DNA of 64,000 bases from Ophiocordyceps camponoti-saundersi (nom. inval.) (Eukaryota > Ascomycota > Sordariomycetes > Hypocreales > Ophiocordycipitaceae), in contig PDHQ01000062.1 of the NCBI GenBank assembly GCA_003339415.1, positions 106,654 through 170,653 of the forward strand, read 5' to 3'. Shown one piece after another: positions 45,757-58,400 of this stretch; the stretch's first letter is position 1, and each line of letters opens with the position of its first letter. The translations under genes were made by a program, and so were the position numbers. The notes beneath the pieces are model-generated. The model did no database searches. It worked only from the letters and a program-made list of their open reading frames with translations, and was not told where the DNA came from.

Positions 45757-47890
45757 GAGGTATGAGGGTAGAGAGAGGTGCAGAGGTGCAAAGGTGGAGA
45801 CCCAAGCAAAACCTGTAGGGCAGAAAACGAAGGCAGAGGAAGAAAGACGTCGAAAACGACCGCAAAAAAAAAGGAAGCAAAAAGGCAAGAAAAAGGAAAC
45901 AAACGGTTCACTAACCTTAGAAGCTCAACGACGCGCTCGATCAAAATCACGCGAAATAAAGCTCAACGAACGAAACGGTATCGCCAATATCCACGATCCT
46001 TTCTTCTCTTCTCTCCCGAACGATGCCAGAGGCAAGGCGAGAAGAAAAAAGATACGAGAGGCGTGAAGTGTGTTGCTTGAAAAGAAAAGCAGGTTGTGAA
46101 AGAATTCGTATACGCTTTTGCAACGCTTTTGCTTTGGGGAAGGGAAGGGTGGGTGGGTTGGTGGTGGTGAAGAAGAAAGAAAGAGAAGAGGAAAAAAGGG
46201 TGTGGGCGAGATGTAGGAAGGGGATATATCGAAGGGTAGGTAGGTAGGGTATGTGGGAGACAAAGAAAGAGAAATCCGTGTGGGAGAGAGAGAGAGAGAG
46301 AAGAGAGGGGGGGGGGGGCGAACGGGCGGGCCTTAGTAGTATCGATGCACCGGCACGCACGCAGTAGGCAGCCAAGGCGGGGGGGAAAGAGGGTGAAGAA
46401 GGCAGAGAGGAGGAGGGAGAGAACAAAAGAAGTCAATTGGAAAAAGTAATCCGCCCTCTGATCCTTTCTATTCTGCTCTATTCTGCTCTGCTCTGCTCTG
46501 CTCTCCCGTCTGCCAGTTGGCACCTGGCAGGCTGGCAGACAGGGACTGACTGCACCGTGCACCGTTTGCACCCGCGCCTGTATTTTTCTATAGGTACTGT
46601 GTACATGCTTCTGTACTATTTTCCTTTTTTTTCCTCTCAATTTACTCTTATGTACATACATCAACGTCCGCACGTACGGATTACGGATAACTAACCCTTC
46701 TTTTTATGTATGTAGGTGTTAAATCATCTATGTATACGGAGTAATCCGTATACATATGTCTTTCCTTCCATCTGTCACTCGCTTGAGTGCAGTTGCAAAC
46801 AGCACAAGAAAAAGAAACGTTGCTTTCCTTTTATCCCCCGTTAAACAGTGATTCACTCACTGTGCCATCTCCGATACCCAGTATATATTGTTCGGCATTC
46901 TTCGGCTGCGCTTCTCCTCCCCTCCCCTTATCAGCTCCTACCCTTTACGTGCATACATACTCACCTAATACCTACAACCTACCTCTACCTCTATGGCTAG
47001 CTGAGCCAAAGAGAAGCATCGCGGCTTTTAATACGTCCGTATACTATGCATATGTATGCACATACTAGCAGTATGCAAGTATGCAGCACGGCATATATAT
47101 TTATATACATACGTCATACGTGCATGGATCACCTAGTACGAATACGCCATGTCCTATCTGCCCGGGTACGGATATGCACGATAATCTCCCCCCCAACGTC
47201 AATGGCGGCGCGGCCCCCGACATCGTATCATCAGCCACAGAAAATCACAATCATTCCCGCCTTCACTATCCCGGCTCCGATCAAGGACTGGATTGATGAA
47301 CACTCATCCCCTATGCAGGGTAGACAAGGCATGTGATGCAAAGTTAAAAAGCGTTTACATACATACATATGTATAACAGCCTTGAGCCCACCACTGGCTG
47401 GGCCTTGATAGTTCAACATCACAAAACATACCTAACCTTCACACACACAGCAATCGACCAACCGTCATGTTATTCCCATCTTCAACGCGAGTACATACAT
47501 ATGTATGTCCTCAGATTTTGTGCACGTGTAGCCTGTGGAAAAGGTAGGCAGGTAATAGAGCTCGGCAGCGTGCACGTCTTCTTCCTTCAAACCCCTCCCC
47601 CCCCCATCCCACCCCAAACGCCAGCGCCGCAATGCTTCATGAGTTCTCGACAGCCATCCTTCCGCGAGCCTCCCAAAGTAGTTGTGTATGAAGGTTCCTA
47701 ACCGACGTCAACAGGCGGTGAGTCATCTAGCTACCTACCTACCAACTCATACCTGGGTAGGATTTTTTTGAAGGATCAGGATCGGGATGAGGATGCGGAA
47801 GAGGAAGACGGATAACAGGGAGGAAAAAAGAGGAGAAAAAGAAGAGAAAGATGATGAAAAGAGAAAAGAAAGGAAGAGGGGCAGGAAGCG

Positions 47891-50722
47891 TCACAGATAC
47901 CGATAGCCGCTGAACTGCCCCGGCCACATCGCATTATTGACTTCGGCCCCGACGTAGGCGTTTGCCGCAAATGCTGTTCCCGCTTCGCTCTCCGCTCGCA
48001 ACGGCGAGCTACGATAGCCGCCAGCCGATGCCAGCCGTCCGCCGTACGGGCTCAACGGCCTACCGCCGCCCCCCAAGTCCCCCGACGTCTGCCGCCCATG
48101 CTGCATCGCCACCGGCGTCCGGTAATGGCCGCCCGTCTTCGCCCTCCAGGTGCTGTAGTCTGGCAGCGGCGTGTCGCGGAGGAGAGAGACCAGGCTTGCG
48201 GCGTGTAGCCTCGGCGCGTCGTAGCTGTGTGATGGAGGTAGGATACCCAGCAAGAAGGTGATGTCGCGGTGGAGGGCCGATGCTTGGTTGCGACGCTGCT
48301 GGTCGAGACGGCGCCCCGCGGCTCCCTTGAGGGGCGACGCTCCTCTGGCTAGCCTCTTCGGAGGGTTTGGCTCCTCGTCATCGGCGCCGTACGGCCGCTT
48401 TGGAGACGCTGTCGTTCGGCCATATTGCGGTCGCGGAGGACTCAGCTCTCGCCGCGGCGGAGCCAAGCTGTTTCGCCCAGACACCGCCGGCTCCATCCTT
48501 TGCTTCGGGCGCATCTGCACCGCTTTCGACACGATGATGGGTGCCGCCACCGGATCGAATCTATCCGACGAGTAACGAGACTTGAAGTAGCTAAGCTTGG
48601 CATCGTCGGGAAACAGCTCCGCCATCCGATGCTCGAGTTTCGATATCTGTGAAAGCTCGCCGTACTGCGACTCATACTTGTGGAAATAGGCATAAAGAGG
48701 CCTAGCCTTGTCTCGGGTCTCGGGCCTCGACACCAGTCTGTTGGCGCACGTCTCGAAGACGACACGCGCATCTATTTTTCGTCAGCATCGGTCGTCCGCC
48801 GGAAGAGGGGAGAAGGGGGGGGTGGGGGAGGCTGAGCTCACTTGTCGTATCGTCCTTGGAGTGTAGAAATCTAATGTACTCGATCATAAAGTTCTCGTCG
48901 TTGGGAAAGAGACGCGCCCCGCGCTCAAATATTTTGGACCCGACAGCATCCTTGTACACCACCGATTCGAGAAGGGCCACGGCAACGTAAACGTCGCTCG
49001 TCAGCCGCCCCTTCTGCCGAGCATCGGTAAAGACCTTTCGCAGGCCGCCCTCGCTCTGGCTACCCTTGCCCTGGATGCGGCGCATGGCGCGCGCGAGGGC
49101 GATCCAGACGTACGACAGTGTCCTCGACAGGAGCTGCGACTCGGCAGCGTGCGCGCTTTGGATCGCAGCGATGCGTTCTTCCGTCGGCGACTTCCTCGTT
49201 TTCTTCTTCTCTCTCTCGTCATCGTCATCGTAGTCATCGTCGTCATCGTCGACAGGTTCTATCGATTCGTGCATAGAAGGGTCCAGTGTGGCCGCCGCCT
49301 TGACCGCGCTCACCTCGAGCTGCTCTCGCTCCTTGATCTTATCGCCCATCTTGTAGAGCGTCTCCAACACCGTGTCGTACGGCTGTCGGACCGCCTTGGC
49401 GTACTCTGATTTGTCGCCCTCCTTCTCCGGATAGTGTTCCTCGACGTGATCGGCGTGCTTAAAGGCCAGCAGGACGCTCTCCGGGTTCGCCGCGATACCC
49501 TGGAGAAGGAGTTCCGTCCCGACAGACTTGTTCTCGGCGTCTCGAACATCGTTGTCCAAGCACCACGTGGCCGCGTCGACCCACATCTCCGGCCAGAAAC
49601 GTAAGGCCATCAACGCCTGCTTGTAGCAGTAGACGACTCTCTGCTTGTAGGCTTGCGGCTCGTCATCTTTGAGAACCAGGGGGTCCTCCTTTTCCCACGC
49701 AATCCACTTCTTCCAGAGCTCGACCTGAGCCCGAAACTCTTCGTCGCCTTCGAATCCGGGGGCTGGGGGTAACCGAGGGAGGTTATTGCGCTTCAGAGTT
49801 CGCGCCATGTTGTCAAGGGCAATATTGGCGCTCTTGGCCGACATGTACCCCGGCGATTTCTCCTGAATGAATTTCCGGCCCTGAGAGCCCTTGTCAGTCG
49901 TTGAGCAGACAAATAATGGGGGCGATGCAACGTACTGTCACCTTGTTGAGGCCCATTTCGAACTGGTCGTATTCCCTCCACATTGTATTCACCGTGAGCA
50001 TGGGGACGTTGATGGCGCGCTGGTATGCTTTCCGCAGCTGGTCCATCTTCTGCTGATCCTGCCAGCCCGTGCCGCCGACCTGTCCGGGGGCACTTTTGAC
50101 GAAGGCGATGTAGTCTTGCCAGATATTTCCAGAGTCTCTGTCAACGCCGATGTTGTCGATGACGAAGTCGTACGACTGGGCCACCGTGCGCCTTGCGCTG
50201 CCAGCCGGGTCGTTTGTCAGGTCGTTGCGACGACGAATGTAATTCAGGTAGAGGGTCCAGAGCTTGACGTTGAGGACGGTCACGAGGCTAAGCCCGAATA
50301 ACCGTTCGGCGTCGACAAAGTTGTCGAGATCGAGCTCCATCTCGATCCACTCCACCCAAATATCGGCCTATAAGTTGTAAGAAGATGAACATAGTCAAGT
50401 CTGTAGATGGATGGGCTAGCTCACTGCTTGCGGAAAGACGTCGAGGAAGCGACGATAGACGTTGCGCAGTTCCTGGAGCCTGTTCCGACGTTTGTGCTCG
50501 GCCATGAGGTCAAGCCATGCATCCATGTCTCCGCGCGGGTCATCTTTGATGCGCGATTCGAGAAGGGTCACGGTGTCGAGTTTCGGGACGATTTGAGGGG
50601 CAGTCGAGGGAGCGTCGGCCTGGGGAGCCGGGGAGAGCCCGCTAGTAGGGGCGGCACCCTTGATCTGGATCTGCGGTGCTCGTGCTGACAATGCATCGTT
50701 CTCGTCATCGGCGTCGTCGTTG

Positions 50723-50754
<32 letters not shown>

Positions 50755-51051
50755 GTCGTCATCGCTGACTTCGACAATAAACCCTCCGGATGTTTTGGGC
50801 TTAGATGACGGCGGTGGCGGTAGCGTGGTAGAAGAGGCAACTGTCATGCTAAGGACTTGAGGCTCGACGTCGACAGCCACGGATTCCGGATCGTAGTCGG
50901 CTCCGTCGTCAGCATCTTCGTCGTCGACAACGTCTGCATCGTTTCTGAGACCATACGGCTGGTCTTTGGTCTGCTGGGGCTGGGTAACATCGGCGGCAGC
51001 TTCCCCCTCCCCGTTCCACGTCACGTCACCAGCAGCAGCAGCAGCAGCCAT
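47891..51051 (-). CDS. rna14: mRNA 3'-end processing protein RNA14 (CstF-77/Suppressor of forked homologue)
   Basis: Four exons, 51051-50425, 50367-49936, 49880-48842 and 48771-47891, with introns of 57, 55 and 70 nt, encode 992 aa. After an Ala run (GCT repeats) and a long disordered acidic segment with Asp/Glu runs, HAT repeats begin near residue 165 (MDAWLDLMAEHKRRN, VYRRFLDVFP, ADIWVEWIEMELDLDN, IWQDYIAFVKSAPG). They continue through WKKWIAWEKEDPL, MWVDAATWCL, YVWIALARAMRRIQG and FMIEYIRFLHS to LYAYFHKYESQYGEL. The C-terminal 200 residues are Pro/Arg-rich with the final WPGQFSGYRYL. RNA14 dimerises and scaffolds cleavage factor IA with Rna15 and Pcf11 for pre-mRNA cleavage and polyadenylation. 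A second Asp run (about 20 of 30 residues acidic) lies before EREKKKTRKSPTEER and is encoded by GAC/GAT repeats. MAAAAAAGD is chosen as start; the frame stays open upstream with no conserved content. Confidence 0.94.
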
Positions 51052-54000
51052 ATCGGAGATGACGATGACGATGACGATGATGATGTTGATGAAGTTGATT
51101 GGCAGAAAGGTGCGGAGCGGCACTTCGCGCCTTAGCTCTGTGTGGTCAGGTCGACTAGCTCCTCCTTGCGGGAAGAAAAGCGCGATCCCGACGGCGAGGT
51201 TGCATGCGACGCACGTCTCAGTCGGTCCGCAGACGCGCCGGGCAAGCAAGGATGTCTCGGTGGAGGATGAAGGATGGAGTGACGACGCCGCGCAAGCAAA
51301 TCTGATGGCGCGAGACGCGTCGTGGCTGCACAACTCTTCAGCTGTGCCAGGGCCTGATGCTAGGGAAAACCGACGACCGGCAGCAAAGCTCTCAGGCCAA
51401 GGCTGGGGCAGAAAGCAGAAAACGGCTTAGTGGGCTCTGCGGGCGGTGAGGATGGTGGAGCGCAGGAAGAGGGGGGGGGGGGGGTTTACTGATGTGATGC
51501 CTCAGGCGCCCATGATAGGTGCCAAGGTATCGAGTGCGTCTATTAGTACACATGGGAAGTCTATTTGTACGTCATGAGTCATAGCACGTTGAATGACTGA
51601 CTGATACGATCGGTTCCATCATGCAGTTTTTGTTCAGTTTGTTTCCTTTTTCTTCCCTTCTTTTGGTCTCTTACAACAAGATAGAAGAACCTATGACTCT
51701 TTATCAGAGAGGATGAACTGGACCAATACGTGTCTGTGTACGGGTTATCTGCGTACCTGTTTCCAGGACAGGATCTGGATCAATCAACATGCACGCATTC
51801 CCTATCTTGCCTGCAAGTTACCTGCAAGCGTTCATTTCCGAGCACCATCACACGTTTCACCTCATGGTTCACCTCATATGTTCATCTTGTTCATGTGTAC
51901 GGGTAGGCGCGGATAGGTGGCACTGTTCAAGGCGCTTTCCAGCGACAGTGGCGTCCTCGTCGTCGTCCCCTTTTATCCACTTTCGCCAACCCCCATGACT
52001 AGATGAACGGAAGGCATCGTGTACGGCACATCGGCTTGTCCCGTGTGTCCAGATCAATGATCTCTGCTCCAGTAACTCAAGCACATCGAAGTGTCAAAAA
52101 GAAAACCGTGCTCTACACACCTACAACCTACCTATCACCTAAAAATGTGTGTATCCGTATCCGTACAATGAACAGGTTCGGATCAATCAATCCCTCCTTC
52201 TCTGGTGTTACGCAGCCTTCATGCCTTGTAAAGCTGAATGGTGTGAGTGCGTTAGATGGATGCAAAGACGTAACTACCCCGGGTAGTAGTAGGTGGCGTC
52301 ACAAGGCGGCATGGGCCCTGGGACGGACTCCCTTGACCTTGAGATGTGTATCCGTATAATAGTCCGGTCCAAAGGTGTGGGGTAAAATCTCGCTTGTCAG
52401 TCGGACTCCTTTGGGATCCCTTGGATGCAACAGAGACCCAGTAAAAAAACGGAGGTTCCCGTTCACTCTAAATCGACGGCATATCGTCTCGAGTCGGATG
52501 AAGGAAAGAAAGGCGCTTCACCCAATATCCGCACATACAGTCAGTCAGTCAACAGGCACGGCCCGTCGCACGACAGCGAGCCCTGTCCAGCCAAAACGGC
52601 GATCCACCTATCGTCTGTAGGTAGAAGCATTCTAGCCAAGTGCAGCAGCTAAGCCCAGCAGGGGTTCGTTCGGCTTGACTCGCTCGCCCTATAGGGCTAC
52701 TGGCTTCTCTCCCGTCGGTATGTCTGGCTTCACTAGATGGCAGATCCCACCTACCTACCTGCTGCTGCTGTTGCCACTCTGCTCACCCCGCCATCACATC
52801 ATACTGGTAGGCATGCGTACCTGCGTCCGGTCAGCATAGATAGTTGGGTAGGCAGGCAAGTCATGGCGTATGAAAGTAAGGGCAAGCAAGAAAAAAAAAG
52901 AAAATCATTTCAGCGCGCGCGCGGGGGGGGAAGAATGAGCCTGATCTTGGGCCCAATATCGCCCTCCTTTAATCCTGCGGCTCTGTTACCATCCTTCAAA
53001 CCAGCAGCATATATTTTTTTTGCCCTTTTCATTTGCTCTTGTTCTTTCTGCCACTTTTCCCTGCACGAAAATACATACAGGACGAGCGAGCGAAAGGATT
53101 AGCGGCCCGCCACAAACCGACAGGCCAAATGGCTAAGGCGTCCAGGAGGCCAGGGGAGGGGGCGCGACCCTTGAGGCAAAGGCTTGCTTTTTTTCCCCTC
53201 CCCTCTGCTCTTTGCCTTGGCCTTTTTTTTTTCTACGTGCATAACTAGAGGCCTCCCTAGTACTCCCCTACACCGTCGCCCACCCTCCTCAACAGGCCGC
53301 CACTGCAACCCCTTCCATCAAACACAGGCACCGTCGTCTCTTGGTTGTCAGTAGCCGTGTAACGGTCGACAGCTAGCACCCCTCTCACCCTCTCTCTTCC
53401 CCTCCGGCTGATCCGTATATCCAGTCTCGGGAACAACAGATCAAGTCGGCAGCCCTCTTCTTTTATACTCTGCTGCTGCCCAACGCCGAGCAGCGGTGTC
53501 GTCACCGCTGGTAGGTCGGTAGGTGGTAGGCAGGTGGTAGCCTCGCATGGGTATGATGCCGCTTGTAGCATGGCAAAAGTAGGTACAGGGGGACAAGAGA
53601 TCGGAGGTGCGCCGAGAGCGTGTAGCAGTGTATCCGTCAAGTAATGATGTATTCCTGGTATTCGTATCGTACAGGTTATAAAAATACTCCGGCCAAAGGG
53701 GAAAATATACCCTATATGCCTGCCTACCACACACTCACCCACCTCTACTGCCTCTACCACCTCTATGCCGTGTGCAAATACACGGAGGTATTATTTTTAT
53801 CTATCCATCTTTCCACCATGCATAAATAACTGCCTTTCCGCTCACAGTCCGTCTTCGCTTTCTTTCCCCCCCCCCTCACAGTCTTTCCTTAGCAGTTCCC
53901 TTCCCCCCCTCATCCTCTCACCTCTCGCTTTCTAACTCTGTTTCCCTCTTTCACTCAGTCAAGCACCGCCTCACAACCCACCTACCTCACCTACCTACCA

Positions 54001-54153
54001 AGCCTCTTCATAAACCCTACCACAGCCCCCTTTCCGCTTCATCTTCCTTTTCCTCCTCCTCTTCTTTACCTTCCTCTCCTCTCTTCTCCTCCAGTCTTCA
54101 CTTCCAGCTTGCACCTCAACCTCAGAACAGCTTGAACCAAGCTTAGCCTTGAT
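51052..54153. other. 3.1-kb divergent spacer
   Basis: RNA14 (-) and the small gene at 54.15 kb (+) diverge from this region. It holds a G13 run near 51472-51484, scattered TATCCGTA words near 52.15 kb and 52.34 kb, and CT-rich DNA from 53.85 kb to 54.1 kb that may be leader of the small gene. No domain or consistent codon bias is seen in frames of up to 167 aa. Confidence 0.5.
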
Positions 54154-54557
54154 ATGACCAAGGGCTCGCACTGGTCGCTCGAGGTGAAAGTCGGCGCCGC
54201 GTCCAGCCGGTAAGCCTTCCCTTGGACTCGCTCTCCTTCCATCGTCGTTTCGGCAGAGTGCCGACTGATAAAATGTCTAGCTCCCCGCCCTCAAATCCCC
54301 CCGCCTTCTCCAACTCTTTCTCCAACTCTTCGTTCCGCCGCAACGGGACCATGGACCGGGCCGATGCAGACCGAGTCCACCGATGGTTAAATGACGGCTA
54401 CTCTCCCGGCGCCGTTCCTGCCGACGCTCAGGGGCGCCCACAATGCCGCGCTTGCCATGCGCAGAGTCTCATTGCATCATTGGAGCGAAGGCCTCCTCCA
54501 CGATGCCTCCTAGGCCCCAACGAATATGGCCTCTGCCGCCTATGGAGGAAGAGGTGA
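54154..54557 (+). CDS. small basic Cys-containing protein of unknown function
   Basis: I do not recognise this protein. Joining 54154-54209 to 54257-54557 across a 47-nt intron (donor GTAAGC, acceptor CGGCAG) gives 118 aa that starts MTKGSHWSLEVKVGAASSR and ends CLLGPNEYGLCRLWRKR. The branch point is weak, so translation could instead start at the in-frame ATG at 54273 (94 aa). The N-terminal half is Ser/Pro/Asn-rich. The C-terminal half has VHRWLNDGY, CRACHAQSLIASLERR and four cysteines with a Cys-x2-Cys pair, which may bind metal. Codon use is GC-ending in the C-terminal half, supporting coding. No neighbour gives a clue to its job. Confidence 0.45.
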
Positions 54558-55338
54558 TTGCTCGTTGTTTCACCGGCGGCGCAGAAGGGAAAAGAAAGCG
54601 GATGTCGGGGGCTTCGGAATCTTGCATGTTCCTTTTTTTTTTCCTCGCCTGTGTCTTTGATGGAGAGGGGGGGGAGGAAGAAGAGTTGGAGGAGGGGGAG
54701 ACCAGGGGAGGGGGGGGGTGTGAGTGGTTGGTTGAACACCGCGGGCGAGAGGGGCAAAGCGGTCTCGAGTCTGCGCCGTACGGGATTGACGATGGGAAGG
54801 AAAATCTACAAATCAGACGGAAGGATAGAAGGGGCGTTTTCGAATACCAGAAGTTATCATATCAACAAGCCATCGACTGATGGTCCATCTGCCCACCTCT
54901 ACCTATCCTGTCGTGAATGCTACATCAGAGTCAGATGGGGAACCACACCCCCCTCCCTCTCTCCCCTTCCAGTGATACCGCCCCGGGACAAGCCGTCGCT
55001 CCAAATCTGCCCGCTTTCAGGTACAGGAGGAGATGGAGGCAGGTGAAGCTGCGCTATCACAGCAGCATACGGGTGACAGGGCAAAATGTCCGATGTCGGC
55101 TTCGCCATCAAGCCGGGCAAAAGGGAGGTGGAAGGAGCTTTCACCGCGTCAGTTGATCTTGGCCTCCTATTTTCCAATTTATCTGGTCTCCATTTGTTTG
55201 GACATGAGGAGGGTGGCAGGGGTGTGCGAACATTACCTACATAGATGGTATGCACATACGGATACATAACCTACCTACTACCTACCTACCCATAATCCGT
55301 ACATATACCCATACACACACCCATACACACACCCATAC

Positions 55339-55420
55339 ACACGCACACACGCACACACGCACACACGCACACACGCACACACGCACACACGCACACACGC
55401 ACACACGCACACACGCACAC
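55339..55420. repeat. ACACACGC 8-nt minisatellite
   Basis: About ten near-perfect ACACACGC units follow a shorter ATACACACACCC-type array and run directly into six CATA units (to about 55446). This is the most regular minisatellite in the window. Confidence 0.85.
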
Positions 55421-58400
55421 ACATACATACATACATACATACATACGGATACACGCAGACGCTTTAGTTGGAACAAGAAGAAAAAGTTGGGGAACTGGAA
55501 GCATAGGTAGGTACATACATGTCCGGGCATGTACCGACCATCACCTGAGTGAGAGAGTGAGACACCAAGGTGACACTAGGTAGCGTACGCTGTTTGAATG
55601 TGTTGACCTCTACGAATATATACATGCAAGCTACGATAGCTCTTGTCAACTGTCGTATTCAACGCTTGGAGCATCCGTAGGTGATTGGCGATAGAGAATC
55701 GAAATGGGTCTTCGGTAGGGGAAAAAAGCAGTTGCTGTACGGACACTGATCCTTGGCCGCCGCCGTCGCCGCCCCCCTTATATTTCTTTTTTCTCCCGTG
55801 TTTTTCTTTCCACCTTGTCTCTCGTCACTTCCGGTTCTCATTCGTCGTTTTTTTTTCTCGTGATCGGATGAGCCCGGTCCACCCTTTTTTTTGCTGATGC
55901 GGAAGATGATGATGCCTTTTTGATGTACAACTGCCACGTCAGAGTCGCTGACCATGTAACTTTCTCGAAGCTGTATGTACAGAGGAGGCTCAAGTACGGA
56001 TGGAGAGGATCGAGACGGTACACTGAACCGTCCATCGTCGGCGTAGCCAAAGCAAGGCGCACGCCTCCTGCATCAGAGCCCGAGCCCGAAAAGGAAACGG
56101 AAAGGGGGGGGGGGGGGTTTAAAAAAGACCAACGTCAGTGAATCGTCACCCCTCCCCCCTCATCCTTCCCCCCCCCCCCCCTTCGATGATGCTCCCACGT
56201 CCAGCCAGATAGTAAGGCGAGCAGAAGCGTTCGCATCTTTGGCCTCTGTTCCTGGACCGGGCACTCGGTCATGGTTCCCTTTTTCTCCTACTTTAGTGTC
56301 GAACTGCTGCCATGTTTGATGATGATGATGATGATGATGTGCATGAGACAAAACACACTTGACGAGTGAGGCGAGAGCGGTCTCACTTCTGGAGAAGGTT
56401 TTGCGCCTGCATGTGGATTTGAGCCCTCAACACCAAGGATGTCTGGACGACGTAGAAGACGACAGCAAAAGAAACTTGACATTTTCCTGAATTTTTTTTC
56501 TGGGAATCTCTTTTTCTTTCCCTGTTCTCCTCTCACGGCTTCTAAGAATATACAAAAAGTGATGTGAAGAGTAGGTAGTCTAAGCGCAGAGCCTCAAGAG
56601 TGATGGTGGTGGTGGTGTAGTGTATGTGTGGCAAAGCCGCTTCTGCAGCCTGCAAGCCAAGGGAAAGAAAAAAAAACCACTGGCTGCAAATGATGGAGCT
56701 GCAGCCAGCATGATGCCTTTCATGCATGACGTCCCGATGAAAGAGAGAGAAGAAGAAAATAGACAGGGCAAAAAAACAAAGACCAATAACAACATCCCAG
56801 GCAGTGTAAAAACAAAAACCCGTTGTTAGACAGCGGTGTGATATTCCTCGCGCACATCAACCATCTCACTAGCCGGCGCCACAACAGAAGAGAGGAATAG
56901 AGACAGAGAGAGAAGAGAGACGAAGGATTCGTAGCGTTGCACCTCCATACCAGGCCCTTGCAGAAGTCGCACGCCCCGCTCCCCTACCTTCTTCATCGAC
57001 CGGAATACCAGTTTCGCGCTCAAGTCTCTCTTTTTCCGGGGGTCTTTTTTTTATGTATTTTCCTTTTATAAGGAAAAAAAAAGAAAAAAAGACTTTTCTT
57101 TTTTATTGCTTTTGCTTTCACGTGTTGCTGTCAGCTGCGCGTTTCATACACCCTCGGGTGGCGTGACTGACGTGTCTTTGGGAAAGAAGATTATCAGACG
57201 AACCTAAAGTGTTACAAGCGGTGCGCGTTGATATCATCTTGATGAGGCTGGTCTTTATATAGAAATCTTTTGATGACGGTTCGTGGTGAGATGAATCGTT
57301 CTTTCTTGGCGTGAGGTGGTATTCGGTTGATATCGATGGGGGAAAATATAGGGGGGGCCCCAGTACCTAGTGGATCCCTTCGTTTCTCCACCTCAGCTAG
57401 CATCTTTCTAGAAGCGGGAACTGACGGAACCCAGACGATAAGCGAGTATGGGGTAGGTACCAGGTACAGATAACAGATCTGCCTCAGGCACCACCACTGA
57501 ATGACACACTCACATGATGACATCCATCCCACTCCCATCCGAATCCTCCTGTTGGGTCAAGTTGGATGAAGCAAAAAAAAAAAAAAAAACCATCCCGTGT
57601 CCCATATCCCAATCATCAAGTTGCATATCTGATCGGTATGACCCGGGTTTTCCGGGTTTTCCCGACATCCTTCCCCCCCCCACCCCCGGTAGTCCGGCCG
57701 TCCCACGTTGTCGTAGCGAATGGCTCCCTGCCGCGTCTCCTTCAGCCCTACCGAAACAAGCGGATACCCAGCCGATCGATGGCGTGTCTCGTCGATTCGC
57801 TGTAATCTCTTCGACGAATCTCAGTACTACCATGACACACCCAAGAAACAACCCCCCCACCTCCTTTGTGAGTTGGGAAGGGGGGGCGGGGGAAGGAAAG
57901 CGCAGATTGTGCATGTTCCCGTTCGTCACGCGCCCTCGCCTCGTCAAGTTGATAAATCATGTACGTAGTTGTTGGTATTTTTTTTGCCATGGGCTTGTTG
58001 ACTGTTGTGGGCATCGTCGATCTTGCCAATTGCATGACTCGAGCTCTACCAAGAGAGAGCGAAGAGCTTCGGGGCGCCGCCATATGCACGGCTGTTGCGT
58101 TGGGTTGTGTGTAGTTGGTAGGGGAAAAGGGGGGGTGGGGGGGTGGCTAGCCAAAGGGTCGGGCCGGGCTTGGTTGGGTGGGTGCATGGAGCCTCGACCT
58201 AACCCATTCTTCATCTCAACTATTCCTAGCTTGGGCGCGCCGTTGAAAGCGCGCTCACATACTCAAACACACAAGAACCAGTAGCAATTAGGGAGGATCA
58301 AAACGCGACCGACCTACCAATTTGGCAACACCACATGGGTAGAATGAGGCTACGCGGCTCGACCGTAGTCACACACACCACCGGGGGGGTTCGACGCAAA

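Larger units (their letters stand above)
45294..47890. other. 2.6-kb Argonaute upstream region
   Basis: This region lies between RNA14 (3' end) and Argonaute (5' end), both minus strand. On the minus strand the first 700 nt upstream of Argonaute are extremely CT-rich, with a TGAAGAGGG minisatellite and a long GA array. Beyond that come a second GA block with a G run near 46290-46318, CATA/TATCCGTA words near 46.65-47.1 kb, and no gene. Long Ser/Leu/Pro frames of up to about 280 aa here are pyrimidine artefacts. Confidence 0.5.

Noticed and set aside
45038..46673. Minus-strand Ser/Leu/Pro-rich ORFs of up to 280 aa upstream of Argonaute
   Set aside because: They follow CT tracts in several overlapping frames at once and lack any domain.
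57514..58284. 256-aa plus-strand ORF
   Set aside because: It crosses A17 and C homopolymers, has no domain and no consistent codon use.
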